Of a DNA stretch of 64,000 bases, positions 9,996 through 18,964 are shown piece after piece (the stretch's first letter is position 1; each line of letters opens with the position of its first letter). The notes under the pieces are model-generated. The model was given only the letters and a program-made list of their open reading frames with translations. It searched no databases and was not told the DNA's origin. The stretch comes from Klebsiella oxytoca NBRC 105695 (GTDB taxonomy: Bacteria > Pseudomonadota > Gammaproteobacteria > Enterobacterales > Enterobacteriaceae). The stretch is taken from positions 335,065-399,064 of the forward strand of contig NZ_BCZK01000004.1 in NCBI RefSeq assembly GCF_001598695.1. Reading direction: 5' to 3'. Position numbers and translations under genes: made by a program.

Positions 9996-10624
9996 TGCAG
10001 CGTTACCTTTTGCGCGAAGTAATTCCCCAGTTCCATATCCTCCGGCGGCGCATCCGCTTTATCCAGCGACTGCGCGTAGGACAACATTTTTTCATTAGGT
10101 TTCGGCGTCATCACTTTTGCCGTGCAGCCCGCTGTCATTGCAGCCGGCAGAACAAAGTCTGCGTCCTGGTCATAATACATATCAACATAATAAGTTGGGT
10201 CGTAGGTGGAAAAGGTGAAGGTTTGCCCGGCCAGAGGCTGCGGCTTCGCCAGCGGCAGAGTAAAAGAGAGTACCGCCTGATGGCCGCTGCGCTCAAGGCC
10301 ATAGCCATCGGGCCGATTATCAAACTTCACTCTCTCACCGTTATGCCACAGCTCGCTGAAATAGTGCTGGCCCAGTACGTTAGCCATCACTTCCGCCGCC
10401 AGCTTTTTCCAGATTTCGCTACCGGGTTTGGCGTTGCCCGCATCATAGAGCAGATCGGCGGAGGTGATTTCATCCATCGTCCAGCGCATTTTAAAGCCGG
10501 TAAGTTGCCCATTTTCCGCTACGGCCTCGGTTTGCAGACTAATGAAACTGTGCGGATGCGCCGCCGCAGATAGCGATAAAAACATGAAAAACGCTACGCT
10601 GACGCATTGTTTCACTCTCTTCAT
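9986..10624 (-). CDS. DUF1007 periplasmic protein, partner of the NicO transporter
   Basis: 212-residue secreted protein with a clear signal peptide (basic MKRVK, hydrophobic core, cleavage after LSAAA). The mature N-terminus HPHSF places histidines at the very start, typical of DUF1007 and suggestive of metal binding. DUF1007 genes are commonly adjacent to NicO-type transporters, and the 10-bp overlap here indicates one operon. A GAGGA ribosome site precedes the ATG. I infer periplasmic metal handling for the neighbouring exporter; no enzymatic motif is evident. Confidence 0.8.
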   Translation of the reverse strand: MKRVKQCVSVAFFMFLSLSAAAHPHSFISLQTEAVAENGQLTGFKMRWTMDEITSADLLYDAGNAKPGSEIWKKLAAEVMANVLGQHYFSELWHNGERVKFDNRPDGYGLERSGHQAVLSFTLPLAKPQPLAGQTFTFSTYDPTYYVDMYYDQDADFVLPAAMTAGCTAKVMTPKPNEKMLSYAQSLDKADAPPEDMELGNYFAQKVTLQCQ

Positions 10625-10748
10625 CTGTTCCTCGCGTGAAAAATTCTGTGAACCCCGCCAGCAATCCTGATGTAAAGACCCGGAAATGCCCTGTTCACCC
10701 GCAATACATTAACTACTCTTAACGAAAACCCTAACTGGAACTAACCGG

Positions 10749-12026
10749 ATGATGACAGTGATTGAACCACCATCTGTGCTTTCCAGTCCACAGCGCCGTA
10801 GCCAGGTGCTCCTGATGTTTTATCTGCCCGGGCAGTCCGTGACGCCCGAATGGCTGGGTAACCTCACCCAGGTTGATGAGGATACCGCCCGGCAGGACAT
10901 CGCGGAGACGGGACGCGAAATTCAGCGTTATCACCGCTTGACCCTGACTTCACAAGCGGACGGCAGCTATCGGATGGAAGGCGCCGCGCTCGATCAACGC
11001 TTATGCCTGCTGCACGGCCTGCGCCGCGGGCTGCGCCTGTGCCCGCATTTTGTCAGCCACCATTTTACCCCGGCTCTGAAAACGCAGCTTAAACAGCAAG
11101 GTATCGCACGCACGCTCTATGATGACACCAATCTTCAGGCATTGGTCAACCGCTGCTCGCGCGCCCTGAACCGGCAGTTTGACTGCCGCGACGTGCATTT
11201 TCTGCGTCTTTATTTACAGTATTGTTTGCTGCAGCACCACCTTGGGCAGAGTCCCTCTTTCACTCACGAGCAGCAGCGCTGGGCGCAGGCCGCCGCCGAA
11301 TTTGCCCTCGCGGAGGAGATTGTCCGCCACTGGCAGCGGCGGGTTGCGGCAGCGCCCCACGCAGGAGAACAGCTGTTTTTGACCCTGCTGTTTATGCTGT
11401 TGAAAACTCCCGATCCTATTCGCGATGGTCATCAGCAGGATCGACGTCTGCATCTGGCTATATCTGGCCTGATTCACCGCTTTCAGAACCTGGCGGGTCG
11501 TCCGTTTAGCGATGAACAGGGGCTCAGCGATCAACTCTATATCCACCTCTCGCAGGCGTTACATCGCAGCGTTTTCGCTATCGGTATCGATAACGCGCTG
11601 CCGGAGGAAATTGGCCGTCTTTATCCCCGCCTGATGCGCACCACCCAGGCCGCACTGGAGGAGTTTGAAGCCAGCTGGCAAGTGCGGTTTAGCCAGGAGG
11701 AAGTCAGCCTGATCGCGGTGATTTTCGGCGCATGGCTGATGCAAAAAAGCGATCTGCAAGAGAAGCAGGTGGTGCTGCTTACCGATGATAATCCGGATCT
11801 TGAGCAGTCGCTGGAGCAGCAGCTGCGCGAGTTAACCCTGTTGCCGCTCAATATCAAGTATTTGAGCGTGAGCACCTTTCAGAAAGAGGGCGCCCCGAAG
11901 GAAGTGACGCTGATCGTCACTCCCTATACCACCGCGCTACCGCTGTTTTCACCGCCGCTGTTTCATGCTGAAGAGGCGTTCAGCGATCATCAGCAGCAGC
12001 AGATTTGCAAAATGCTGGAGGCCTAG
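10749..12026 (+). CDS. csiE: Stationary-phase inducible protein CsiE
   Basis: 425-residue protein matching E. coli CsiE over its whole length. It resembles transcriptional antiterminators: an N-terminal HTH-like region followed by two PRD-like helical domains (conserved LQYCLLQHH and AIGIDNALPEE segments). In E. coli it is induced by starvation through RpoS and cAMP-CRP; its molecular target is unknown. Two consecutive ATGs open the gene (10749 and 10752). Its TAG stop overlaps the TAG of convergent hcaT within the sequence CTAG, leaving no room for a terminator. Confidence 0.95.
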   Translation: MMTVIEPPSVLSSPQRRSQVLLMFYLPGQSVTPEWLGNLTQVDEDTARQDIAETGREIQRYHRLTLTSQADGSYRMEGAALDQRLCLLHGLRRGLRLCPHFVSHHFTPALKTQLKQQGIARTLYDDTNLQALVNRCSRALNRQFDCRDVHFLRLYLQYCLLQHHLGQSPSFTHEQQRWAQAAAEFALAEEIVRHWQRRVAAAPHAGEQLFLTLLFMLLKTPDPIRDGHQQDRRLHLAISGLIHRFQNLAGRPFSDEQGLSDQLYIHLSQALHRSVFAIGIDNALPEEIGRLYPRLMRTTQAALEEFEASWQVRFSQEEVSLIAVIFGAWLMQKSDLQEKQVVLLTDDNPDLEQSLEQQLRELTLLPLNIKYLSVSTFQKEGAPKEVTLIVTPYTTALPLFSPPLFHAEEAFSDHQQQQICKMLEA

Positions 12027-13156
12027 GCTACCGCTTTTGGCCTCACCACCAGCGCCGGTAAGGCCACCAACGCCATTACCCAGAACACGCCCTGGTGCAG
12101 ATGCTGGTAGAGGAAACCGGCAAATACCGTCATCACCGCAATGCTGCCGCCCATCGCGACGGCGGAGTAGACCGCCTGCAGGCGGATCACTTCGCTGCCC
12201 TGACGCGCTGCGATATAGCGCATCGCCGCCAGATGGCACACCGTAAAGGTGCCGCAGTGGAGGATCTGCGCGACGATAAGCCAGGGTAGCGCCGTCGTCC
12301 AGCCCATCAACGTCCAGCGAATCAGCCCGCACACCGCGGACAGCAGCAGTAGATCGCGGGCGCTAAAGCGACGGAAGACTTTTTTGCTCAGCGCGAAAAT
12401 CACCACTTCCGCCACCACGCCAAGCGACCACAGATAGCCCACCGCGGAGGCCGAATACCCCGCCTCCTGCCAGTAGATAGCGCTAAATCCGTAGTAGGCG
12501 GCGTGCGCTCCCTGCAGCAAACAGACGCAGGCGAGGAAGCGCCAGCTTTGCCGCACCAGCGTAAGCCAGGCCGCCAGGCCGGCCGCTTCCTGCTGGCGGG
12601 ACTCTCCCTGCGGCTGCACCGACGGTTTCAGCAGCATGCCGAGCAGCATTGAAGCAATACCGACGCTGAGCATCACCAGTATCATCCGGTAGTCATACAG
12701 GCTGACCAGCTTCCCGGTTAGCGCCGAACCAATGACGAAAGCTATCGATCCCCACAGACGCACGCGCCCGTAGTCCATGGTGATCTGCTTTTGCCAGGTA
12801 TTCGCCAGCGCGTCGGTGAGCGGCACCAGCGGCGAGAAAAAGAGGTTAAAGCCGACGATAATCACCATTAGCCAGGCGACATGATGGCCGACCCAAAATG
12901 CGAGCGCAAAAAGCAGCGTCAGCAAAGCCAGAATGCGTAGAGAAGAGATCAGTCGGGACGGGTCGCTGACCCGCGGCGCAATCAGCAGGCTGCCAAGAAA
13001 ACGCGACACCAGCCCGGCGCCGAGCAGCATACCGATGGTTTCCGGCGTCAGGCCAAGTCCGGAAAGCCAGACGCTCCAGAAAGGCAGGAAGATACCGTAG
13101 CTAAAGAAATAGGTGAAGTAACTAAGCGCCAGCCAGCGCGTGGAGTGTAAGACCAT
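12023..13156 (-). CDS. hcaT: MFS transporter HcaT (3-phenylpropionate permease family)
   Basis: Twelve-TM major facilitator, 377 residues from the ATG at 13156 (MVLHSTRWLALSYF), chosen because GGAGG lies just upstream and the E. coli protein starts there. It is annotated in E. coli as a 3-phenylpropionate uptake carrier. The hcaR regulator and hcaEFCBD dioxygenase genes that follow it in K-12 are absent here, so it is an orphan whose substrate may differ. Its stop overlaps the csiE stop. yphB lies 77 bp upstream on the same strand. Confidence 0.93.
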   Translation of the reverse strand: MVLHSTRWLALSYFTYFFSYGIFLPFWSVWLSGLGLTPETIGMLLGAGLVSRFLGSLLIAPRVSDPSRLISSLRILALLTLLFALAFWVGHHVAWLMVIIVGFNLFFSPLVPLTDALANTWQKQITMDYGRVRLWGSIAFVIGSALTGKLVSLYDYRMILVMLSVGIASMLLGMLLKPSVQPQGESRQQEAAGLAAWLTLVRQSWRFLACVCLLQGAHAAYYGFSAIYWQEAGYSASAVGYLWSLGVVAEVVIFALSKKVFRRFSARDLLLLSAVCGLIRWTLMGWTTALPWLIVAQILHCGTFTVCHLAAMRYIAARQGSEVIRLQAVYSAVAMGGSIAVMTVFAGFLYQHLHQGVFWVMALVALPALVVRPKAVA

Positions 13157-13233
13157 GATTCCCTCCCGAATGGAGGCGACAGTCTGGCGATAAAGCGGGG
13201 CGGGTGCAAGATGCCCTCGCCCCAAAAATGGCG

Positions 13234-14070
13234 CTACTCGCGCCCCTGAACGTCTATTTTTAGCGAAAAATTCAGCGTATCTCCGGTGCCCAAAACCCGC
13301 AGCCCCGGCTGGCCGTCCATGTTATGGGCGTTTACCGGGTGAGTTTGCGGCTCGAGGCAAAGGAACGGTTCACCCTGCATTCTAAAGAGCATCAACCACG
13401 AAGTTTGCGAAAGAATTGCGATATTCATCACATTACTTACTATCCTCGCTCGTCCACTCCAGCCGGAATAGCCGACGTTTAGCCAGCGATCCTCACCGTA
13501 CTGCGGGTGACTGAAATCGGCATAGCCGGGAAGAGGGCTTTGCCAGTTCAGAGGAAGGTGCTGTTCCCCTTCCGGCCAGTAGCCACTGGCGGCAAACTGC
13601 ACCGTGCTGCGCTTATCAAAGGAGAAAAAGGGATGAAAACCGCAGCCGTAGGGGATAGGCGTGCTACCGCAGTGGGTAAGCGTCAGCGACGCTATCAGTT
13701 GGTTACGCAGCAACTGATAGCGGATCTGCGCCAGGTAATCGAAACCGCAGACATGTTGCCGACGCAGCTGTAACACGCAAAAATCGCCGCCGCGCGCAAT
13801 GATATCCCAGCACTGCAGCCAACCGTCGCCGTGGAGAAAAAAATGCGCGTCGGCGTGGTGACGTGGCAGGACTATCTCGCGGCCCTGAAAAATGAAGCGA
13901 TTTCCGGCAACGCGATTGGCCATCGGCAGCATCGGAAACATGCCGCCAGCGGGATTTTCATATAGCACCGGCGCCTGATATTGCCGCGAGAATAAACTTT
14001 GCACTTTGCCGCCCAGAGAAGAGACGCACATCCGCAGATGCGCGTTCTCCATAATCCACTCTTCCGCCAT
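13234..14070 (-). CDS. yphB: Aldose 1-epimerase-like protein YphB
   Basis: 278-residue galactose-mutarotase-fold protein related to E. coli YphB; it probably interconverts sugar anomers or binds a hexose derivative. Family features are the FHPFFSF segment and CLEPQTHPVNAHN near the C-terminus, where the acidic residue aligns with the general base of aldose epimerases. Its ATG shares one base with the TAA of the upstream sugar porter (TAATG), so translation is coupled. I infer action on the sugar imported by that porter. Confidence 0.85.
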   Translation of the reverse strand: MAEEWIMENAHLRMCVSSLGGKVQSLFSRQYQAPVLYENPAGGMFPMLPMANRVAGNRFIFQGREIVLPRHHADAHFFLHGDGWLQCWDIIARGGDFCVLQLRRQHVCGFDYLAQIRYQLLRNQLIASLTLTHCGSTPIPYGCGFHPFFSFDKRSTVQFAASGYWPEGEQHLPLNWQSPLPGYADFSHPQYGEDRWLNVGYSGWSGRARIVSNVMNIAILSQTSWLMLFRMQGEPFLCLEPQTHPVNAHNMDGQPGLRVLGTGDTLNFSLKIDVQGRE

Positions 14071-15506
14071 TAGCGCGTCGGCTCCTGCTTCGCCGCATTA
14101 ACGCCCGTATGGCGTTGCGCCAGCTGTTCTTCCAGGGCTTCGAGAGTGATCCCCTTTGTTTCCGGCACGTTGCGCAGAATATAGAGATAGCCGGCAGCGC
14201 AAATGATGCCATACAGCAAGAAGCTGCCCGCCGCGCCCAGTCCGGCATTAAGCAGAGGGAAAGTGTAGGTTAACAAGAAACAGGCAATCCACAGCGCCAG
14301 GGTACCTAAAGACATGGCGAGTCCGCGAACGCGGTTGGGGAAGATTTCAGCCAGCAGTACCCAGGTGACCGGCGCCAGGGTCAAGGCGTAAATGGCAATA
14401 GCCGCCAGCACCAGCAGCAGTACCGGCCAGCCCATAATGCCCATGGCGTAAGCGCCGGCAATCAGCACATAGATCAGCGTCAAGCCTGAAGCGCCAAGCA
14501 GCATCAGTTTACGGCGGCCGATTTTATCCACCAGCGGCAGCGCGGCGAGGGTAAATACCAGGTTTACAACCCCCGTCGCGACGATCGATTTAAGCGTGCT
14601 GTTAATATCGAAGCCCGCTGAGGCAAAAATCTCCTGTGCGTAGTTAAAGATGACGTTGATTCCGCACCACTGCTGGAAAACGGCGAGAACCATGCCAATG
14701 ATAACGATCGGTTTCACCTGCGGAGCCAGCAGTGCGCCATAGGATACTTTATGGTTATCTTTTTCCAGCGTGTGCGCAATGTCGCGTAATATTCTGTCGG
14801 CATAGTCGGCAGAACCAATACGTTCCAGCGCGGCTCGGGCACGCTCAGGCTTACCGGCTTTCATAAGCCAGCGCGGCGATTCGGGAACAAAAAACATCAG
14901 TACCAGAAACGCCAGCGCCGGAACCAGTTCTGCGCCGAACATCCAGCGCCAGCCCATCTGCCCGTTCCAGGTTTCTACAATCATTTGCTGCGTCGCCCCC
15001 GTCTCTACGGGTTCCGCAATCATCAGGTTAATAAGCTGAGCGGCCAGCACGCCAATCACGATAGTGAGCTGGTTGACCGCAACAAAGCGCCCTCTTTTTT
15101 CTGCCGGGCTGACTTCGGCGATGTAAAGCGGGCTGAGAGCGGATGCCAGACCAATCCCCACGCCGCCCACAATGCGGTAAACCACAAACATGTCGAAACT
15201 GCTGGCGACCGCCGTCCCCCACGCCGACGCGCTGAACAGCACGGCGGAAAGTATTAAGGGCAGCTTGCGCCCGAGTTTATCGGCGCACCATCCCGAGATT
15301 AATGCGCCGAAAACGCAGCCCACCAGCGCCGAACTCATAGCCCAGCCGGATTGTGCCGGGTCGGTAATGGAAAACCAGGCTTCATAAAATGGCTTAGCGC
15401 CGCCGATGACTACCCAGTCATAGCCAAACAGTAAACCACCGCAGGCGGCGACCAGACAGATAGTCCAGACGTAGCCCATTTTGAGATGTGTCTGCGCGTT
15501 ATTCAT
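14070..15506 (-). CDS. MFS sugar porter (XylE/GalP/AraE-type family)
   Basis: 478-residue, 12-TM sugar:proton symporter family member. The start is the ATG at 15506 (MNNAQTHLKMGYVW) with GAGGA upstream; the longer frame adds 33 unsupported residues. Hallmarks are DKLGRK after TM2, PESPRWL before the central loop, DKIGRRKLML after TM8, and C-terminal PETKGITLEALE. It replaces the yphDEF ABC sugar transporter found at this locus in K-12 and sits between yphG and yphB in one operon. The sugar is unknown; the locus lacks an obvious kinase or isomerase. Confidence 0.9.
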   Translation of the reverse strand: MNNAQTHLKMGYVWTICLVAACGGLLFGYDWVVIGGAKPFYEAWFSITDPAQSGWAMSSALVGCVFGALISGWCADKLGRKLPLILSAVLFSASAWGTAVASSFDMFVVYRIVGGVGIGLASALSPLYIAEVSPAEKRGRFVAVNQLTIVIGVLAAQLINLMIAEPVETGATQQMIVETWNGQMGWRWMFGAELVPALAFLVLMFFVPESPRWLMKAGKPERARAALERIGSADYADRILRDIAHTLEKDNHKVSYGALLAPQVKPIVIIGMVLAVFQQWCGINVIFNYAQEIFASAGFDINSTLKSIVATGVVNLVFTLAALPLVDKIGRRKLMLLGASGLTLIYVLIAGAYAMGIMGWPVLLLVLAAIAIYALTLAPVTWVLLAEIFPNRVRGLAMSLGTLALWIACFLLTYTFPLLNAGLGAAGSFLLYGIICAAGYLYILRNVPETKGITLEALEEQLAQRHTGVNAAKQEPTR

Positions 15507-15576
15507 AATGATTCCTCTATAAGGGAAACGCAGGGAACAGTAGGGTACAGGCGAGCCAGGCCCGCCCATTTGAGGT

Positions 15577-18500
15577 TCAGGAAAAAATGCCGCTTTGCAG
15601 GGCATGACGAATCAAATGCGCCTTATCATGAGCCGGGTTCAGTTGCAGAAGCCGCTGCATCGCCTGCTGGCTGGCGGATACATTCCCCAGCCCCAGATGG
15701 CCCAGCGCTTCAATAAACAAGCAGTGCTGCTGATGTTGCTGCTGCGCTGAGACATCAAGCACCACCAAATCCGGAAGAGAGACGGCAAAAAAGTCGGCTT
15801 GCGGAACGTCATCCCGATGCTGCCCGGCCCAGGTGATAAAATTCTGGAAGTGCTGCTCGGCCTGCGCCGGGTTACCGCTCTTACGCAGCGCGATGCCCTG
15901 CCAGAAAAGGTAATCAGCGGGCTGATCGTTGTAGTAACGCCCGGCGTCCAGCGTTGAGCCTCCTTGTAGGGCAAGCTGATAATATTCCTCTGCCTGCTGC
16001 GCATCCCCAGCCTGTTCCGTGCAGTAGCCCAGCAAATACCAGATATCGTTGTCCGTCTGCCCGGGCAGTCGCCCCTCCCCCAGATTATCGGGATAGCGTA
16101 ATGCGTCTTTCAGACAGTCCGCAGCCTGCCTAAACGCCTCGCGTTCAATAAACTGCAAAGCCCGATGCAGCTGATTGAGCAAATACTGACCGGTGATTTT
16201 CCCTTCCCCGCCTTCCCAGGGATGAAACACGCGCGTACCGAGAATAGCGGCGGCATCGGCATAATGGCCGGAAGCATTCCACAGGCTTAGCAGCTCAGCG
16301 GTCAGATCGTCCCGCTTCAGCACCACCGATTTGCGCGCCGCCAGCTTCTCCAGTCGTTCGTTTACCGGCGTACCCAGTGATTTTTGCAGAAAATCAAGCT
16401 CAAAGAGGAAGCGCGCGTTTTCGGGCTCAAGCTCTACGGCGCGCTGTAGATAAGCCAGCGCCTGCGCTGCATCTTGTTGTTTGTTCCAGGCGTAAACCCC
16501 GAGCAGGCGATGAGCGGGCGCATAGTCGGGTGATTTTGCCAGCGTCTCGCGCCAGCAACTGACCGCCTCTTCATAGCGTCGTTTGCTGTACCAGAAGCAA
16601 CCGAGCAGATAGCGGGCGAAAGCGCTGTCGCTCAGGGTTTGCAGCATCTGAACTTCATCGAGCGTATTGGGGAAACGCACTTTTTGCGGATGGCAGCGCT
16701 CGGCTTCGGCAATCAACCATTGCCGTTTATTTGCGTCATCGCTTAACGAGGCTCGCCACAGCATCGGCAGCGCTTCCTGGCAATCCAGCACCTCAAGCAT
16801 CTCTTTCGCCGCCTGCTTCTGTCCGATAGAAAGCAGCCAGCCCGCCAGCAGGCTGCCGTTGATCCCTCTGCGCCCCGTTACCCGCAGTAGGTTCTCTCGC
16901 GCTTCGTCGCTGGGCTCAATCATCCAGCGCGCGCAGTGCAGCGGATAGCTCAACGGGTATTGTTTAAGACAGGCGAAAATATACTCCTGCGCCGCTTTCG
17001 TCCGCCCGCTGTCCGCTAACGCCAGCGCTTTCAGCCCCATAGCCAGATGGTTGCTGGCGTTGAACTGCAGACTGGTGTTGACCTTTTCCAGCGCGTCGGC
17101 CGTATCACCACGCTTCATCGCCAGCCTTGCCAGCGCCCACCATGCAGCATCGCGGCAGTTACCGCTCCAGGATGCTTTGTAATAGTGATCCCAGGCGCCT
17201 TGTTCATCTCCCTGCCTTTCCAGCGCGCTGGCAAGCAGCATACTGGCTTCGCCATCGCGCGGATTTTTATTCAGACGATGGGCGCGAAGTAGCGCGGCGC
17301 GGGAGCATTGCTCCGCTAAAACCCAGTCGGCCTGGTTAAACGCCAGCGTCCCGAGGGCAACATTATTGCGATAATCCTGCGGATCGAGGGCTATCGCCCG
17401 GCGATAGTAATCTGCGGCATAGCGGCTGGCGTGATTGTATTGTTCAAGATGCTGGCCGATAAAATAGAGCTCATCACCGTTGTGAATCTCTTCCGGCATC
17501 GCTGGCGCTGAGGCCGGTTCGGGCAGCGGCGTCTGCTGAGTAATATGTTCGTGATAATCCAGTAGCACTTGCTTGTCTGCACTTTTCACCTTGATGGTCA
17601 AGCGACCGACGTCATGTTCCGGCAGCGTATGCCGCCAACTCTCGCCGGGCTTCAGCGTAAGCTGAGTTTCATACAGCGGCTGCTGTTCAGCACTGAGTTC
17701 AACAACGATATTTTCCAGCGGCGCAATGGCGTAAACGCCGAGCTGTAGCTGCTCAGACTCGCGAACCAGCTTCAGCGCCAGCTGCGTATTGGCATTTTGC
17801 ACCATTCCCAGCTCGCTATAGGGAAGGAAATTTTGCACAAAAATCTTCTCTTCATAAGGCGCAAGCCAGGTAAAGTCAGGCTGGTTATCGGTGTAGACGC
17901 CAGTCATCAGCTCAATATAAGGGCCATTTTCGTCGGTCAGATTGCGGTCCCATGCCTGGCCAAAGTCGCCATAGCCCCAGCTCCACTGTTTTTTGCCCGG
18001 AGAGATGTGATGATCGGCAACATGCAGTAGCCCACCGCGCTCGTCATGGTGATAAGCGCCGACAAAATCGTAATCCGATTTCTCCGCCATATACGAGGTG
18101 GGCACAGGAACGTTTTTATAACGGGAGATATCGACGCCCGCAGAATAGTCGACTTTGTAGTAGGTACCGGTGGCAATAGGGAAAGCGGAAACATCGCGCT
18201 TGCCGTGATCGAACACGGCGGTGACGTCGGGCGGGAAAACGCTCTGGTGAGCATCGCCGCCTTTTACCGCCGGGTTGGCCCACCACAGGAAATGGCGCGG
18301 CGTGGCGTTACCATTAAAGACCTTACCGGTAATTTCAATCAGCGCGCGGTCAGGATAGAGAGTAAACCCGGTCATGACCTGCAAACCGCGCATGGGCTCC
18401 GCTTCCCCCATCCATACGGTCTGCACGCCGTTTTCCCCGCACTGGATCGAAAAGTCGACCGGCATAAAGGTCGTCGGGCGATGATGCTGCGGCCAGTTGA

Positions 18501-18852
18501 ACTCGATACCGCCGGAGATCCATGGCCCCAGCAGCCCCACCAGGGCGGGCTTCACAACTTCATTGTAATACACGAAATCGCGCTGTTTAACCTTGTCATA
18601 CGCCCGATGTATACGGCCGCCGAGTTCCGGTAACAGCATAATTCGAATGAAATCATTCTCCATCCATACTGCCTGATAATCGCGCATCTCACGTTCGCCG
18701 GTCAGGGTGTCAATCACGCCGTAGGGATAGACGTTACCTGAAGAACCTTGATAAACGCGTTTTTCCAGAAACATGGGGTTCGGATCCTCCGCCCCCGTTG
18801 TCCACGTAGGTAATGTAATTATTTCCTGCCAGACCTTAACCGAACCGTACAT
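15577..18852 (-). CDS. yphG: YphG-family DUF5107 / tetratricopeptide protein
   Basis: 1091-residue protein like E. coli YphG (about 1093). The start is the ATG at 18852 with a strong GGAGG; the longer frame adds six residues. The N-terminal ~430 residues form a DUF5107-type beta-rich domain, likely a mutarotase-like fold, with conserved GGRIHRAYDK (78-87) and GGIEFNWPQHHRP (114-126). The rest is a long TPR superhelix (for example ALDPQDYRNNVALGTLAFNQ). There is no signal peptide or TM segment, so it is cytosolic. It is first in an operon with the sugar porter and yphB and divergent from ROK regulator yphH. I infer a role in handling or sensing the same carbohydrate; no enzyme activity is known. 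Confidence 0.85.
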   Translation of the reverse strand: MYGSVKVWQEIITLPTWTTGAEDPNPMFLEKRVYQGSSGNVYPYGVIDTLTGEREMRDYQAVWMENDFIRIMLLPELGGRIHRAYDKVKQRDFVYYNEVVKPALVGLLGPWISGGIEFNWPQHHRPTTFMPVDFSIQCGENGVQTVWMGEAEPMRGLQVMTGFTLYPDRALIEITGKVFNGNATPRHFLWWANPAVKGGDAHQSVFPPDVTAVFDHGKRDVSAFPIATGTYYKVDYSAGVDISRYKNVPVPTSYMAEKSDYDFVGAYHHDERGGLLHVADHHISPGKKQWSWGYGDFGQAWDRNLTDENGPYIELMTGVYTDNQPDFTWLAPYEEKIFVQNFLPYSELGMVQNANTQLALKLVRESEQLQLGVYAIAPLENIVVELSAEQQPLYETQLTLKPGESWRHTLPEHDVGRLTIKVKSADKQVLLDYHEHITQQTPLPEPASAPAMPEEIHNGDELYFIGQHLEQYNHASRYAADYYRRAIALDPQDYRNNVALGTLAFNQADWVLAEQCSRAALLRAHRLNKNPRDGEASMLLASALERQGDEQGAWDHYYKASWSGNCRDAAWWALARLAMKRGDTADALEKVNTSLQFNASNHLAMGLKALALADSGRTKAAQEYIFACLKQYPLSYPLHCARWMIEPSDEARENLLRVTGRRGINGSLLAGWLLSIGQKQAAKEMLEVLDCQEALPMLWRASLSDDANKRQWLIAEAERCHPQKVRFPNTLDEVQMLQTLSDSAFARYLLGCFWYSKRRYEEAVSCWRETLAKSPDYAPAHRLLGVYAWNKQQDAAQALAYLQRAVELEPENARFLFELDFLQKSLGTPVNERLEKLAARKSVVLKRDDLTAELLSLWNASGHYADAAAILGTRVFHPWEGGEGKITGQYLLNQLHRALQFIEREAFRQAADCLKDALRYPDNLGEGRLPGQTDNDIWYLLGYCTEQAGDAQQAEEYYQLALQGGSTLDAGRYYNDQPADYLFWQGIALRKSGNPAQAEQHFQNFITWAGQHRDDVPQADFFAVSLPDLVVLDVSAQQQHQQHCLFIEALGHLGLGNVSASQQAMQRLLQLNPAHDKAHLIRHALQSGIFS

Positions 18853-18911
18853 GACGCCTCCACTAAACAAAGTAAGGTAAAATTCGCTATGAGAGGAGTT
18901 TATATCGTCAC

Positions 18912-18922
18912 TTAGCTGCTAA
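18912..18922. promoter_or_regulatory. Candidate operator in the yphG-yphH divergent promoter region
   Basis: Perfect inverted repeat TTAGC-T-GCTAA in the 112-bp gap between yphG and yphH. It is the only clear dyad there, so it is a candidate YphH (ROK) site. The short length makes this tentative. Confidence 0.4.
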
Positions 18923-18964
18923 AATGCGCAATGCTCACGCAATAAAGTTAAGGGAGTTAAGTGT

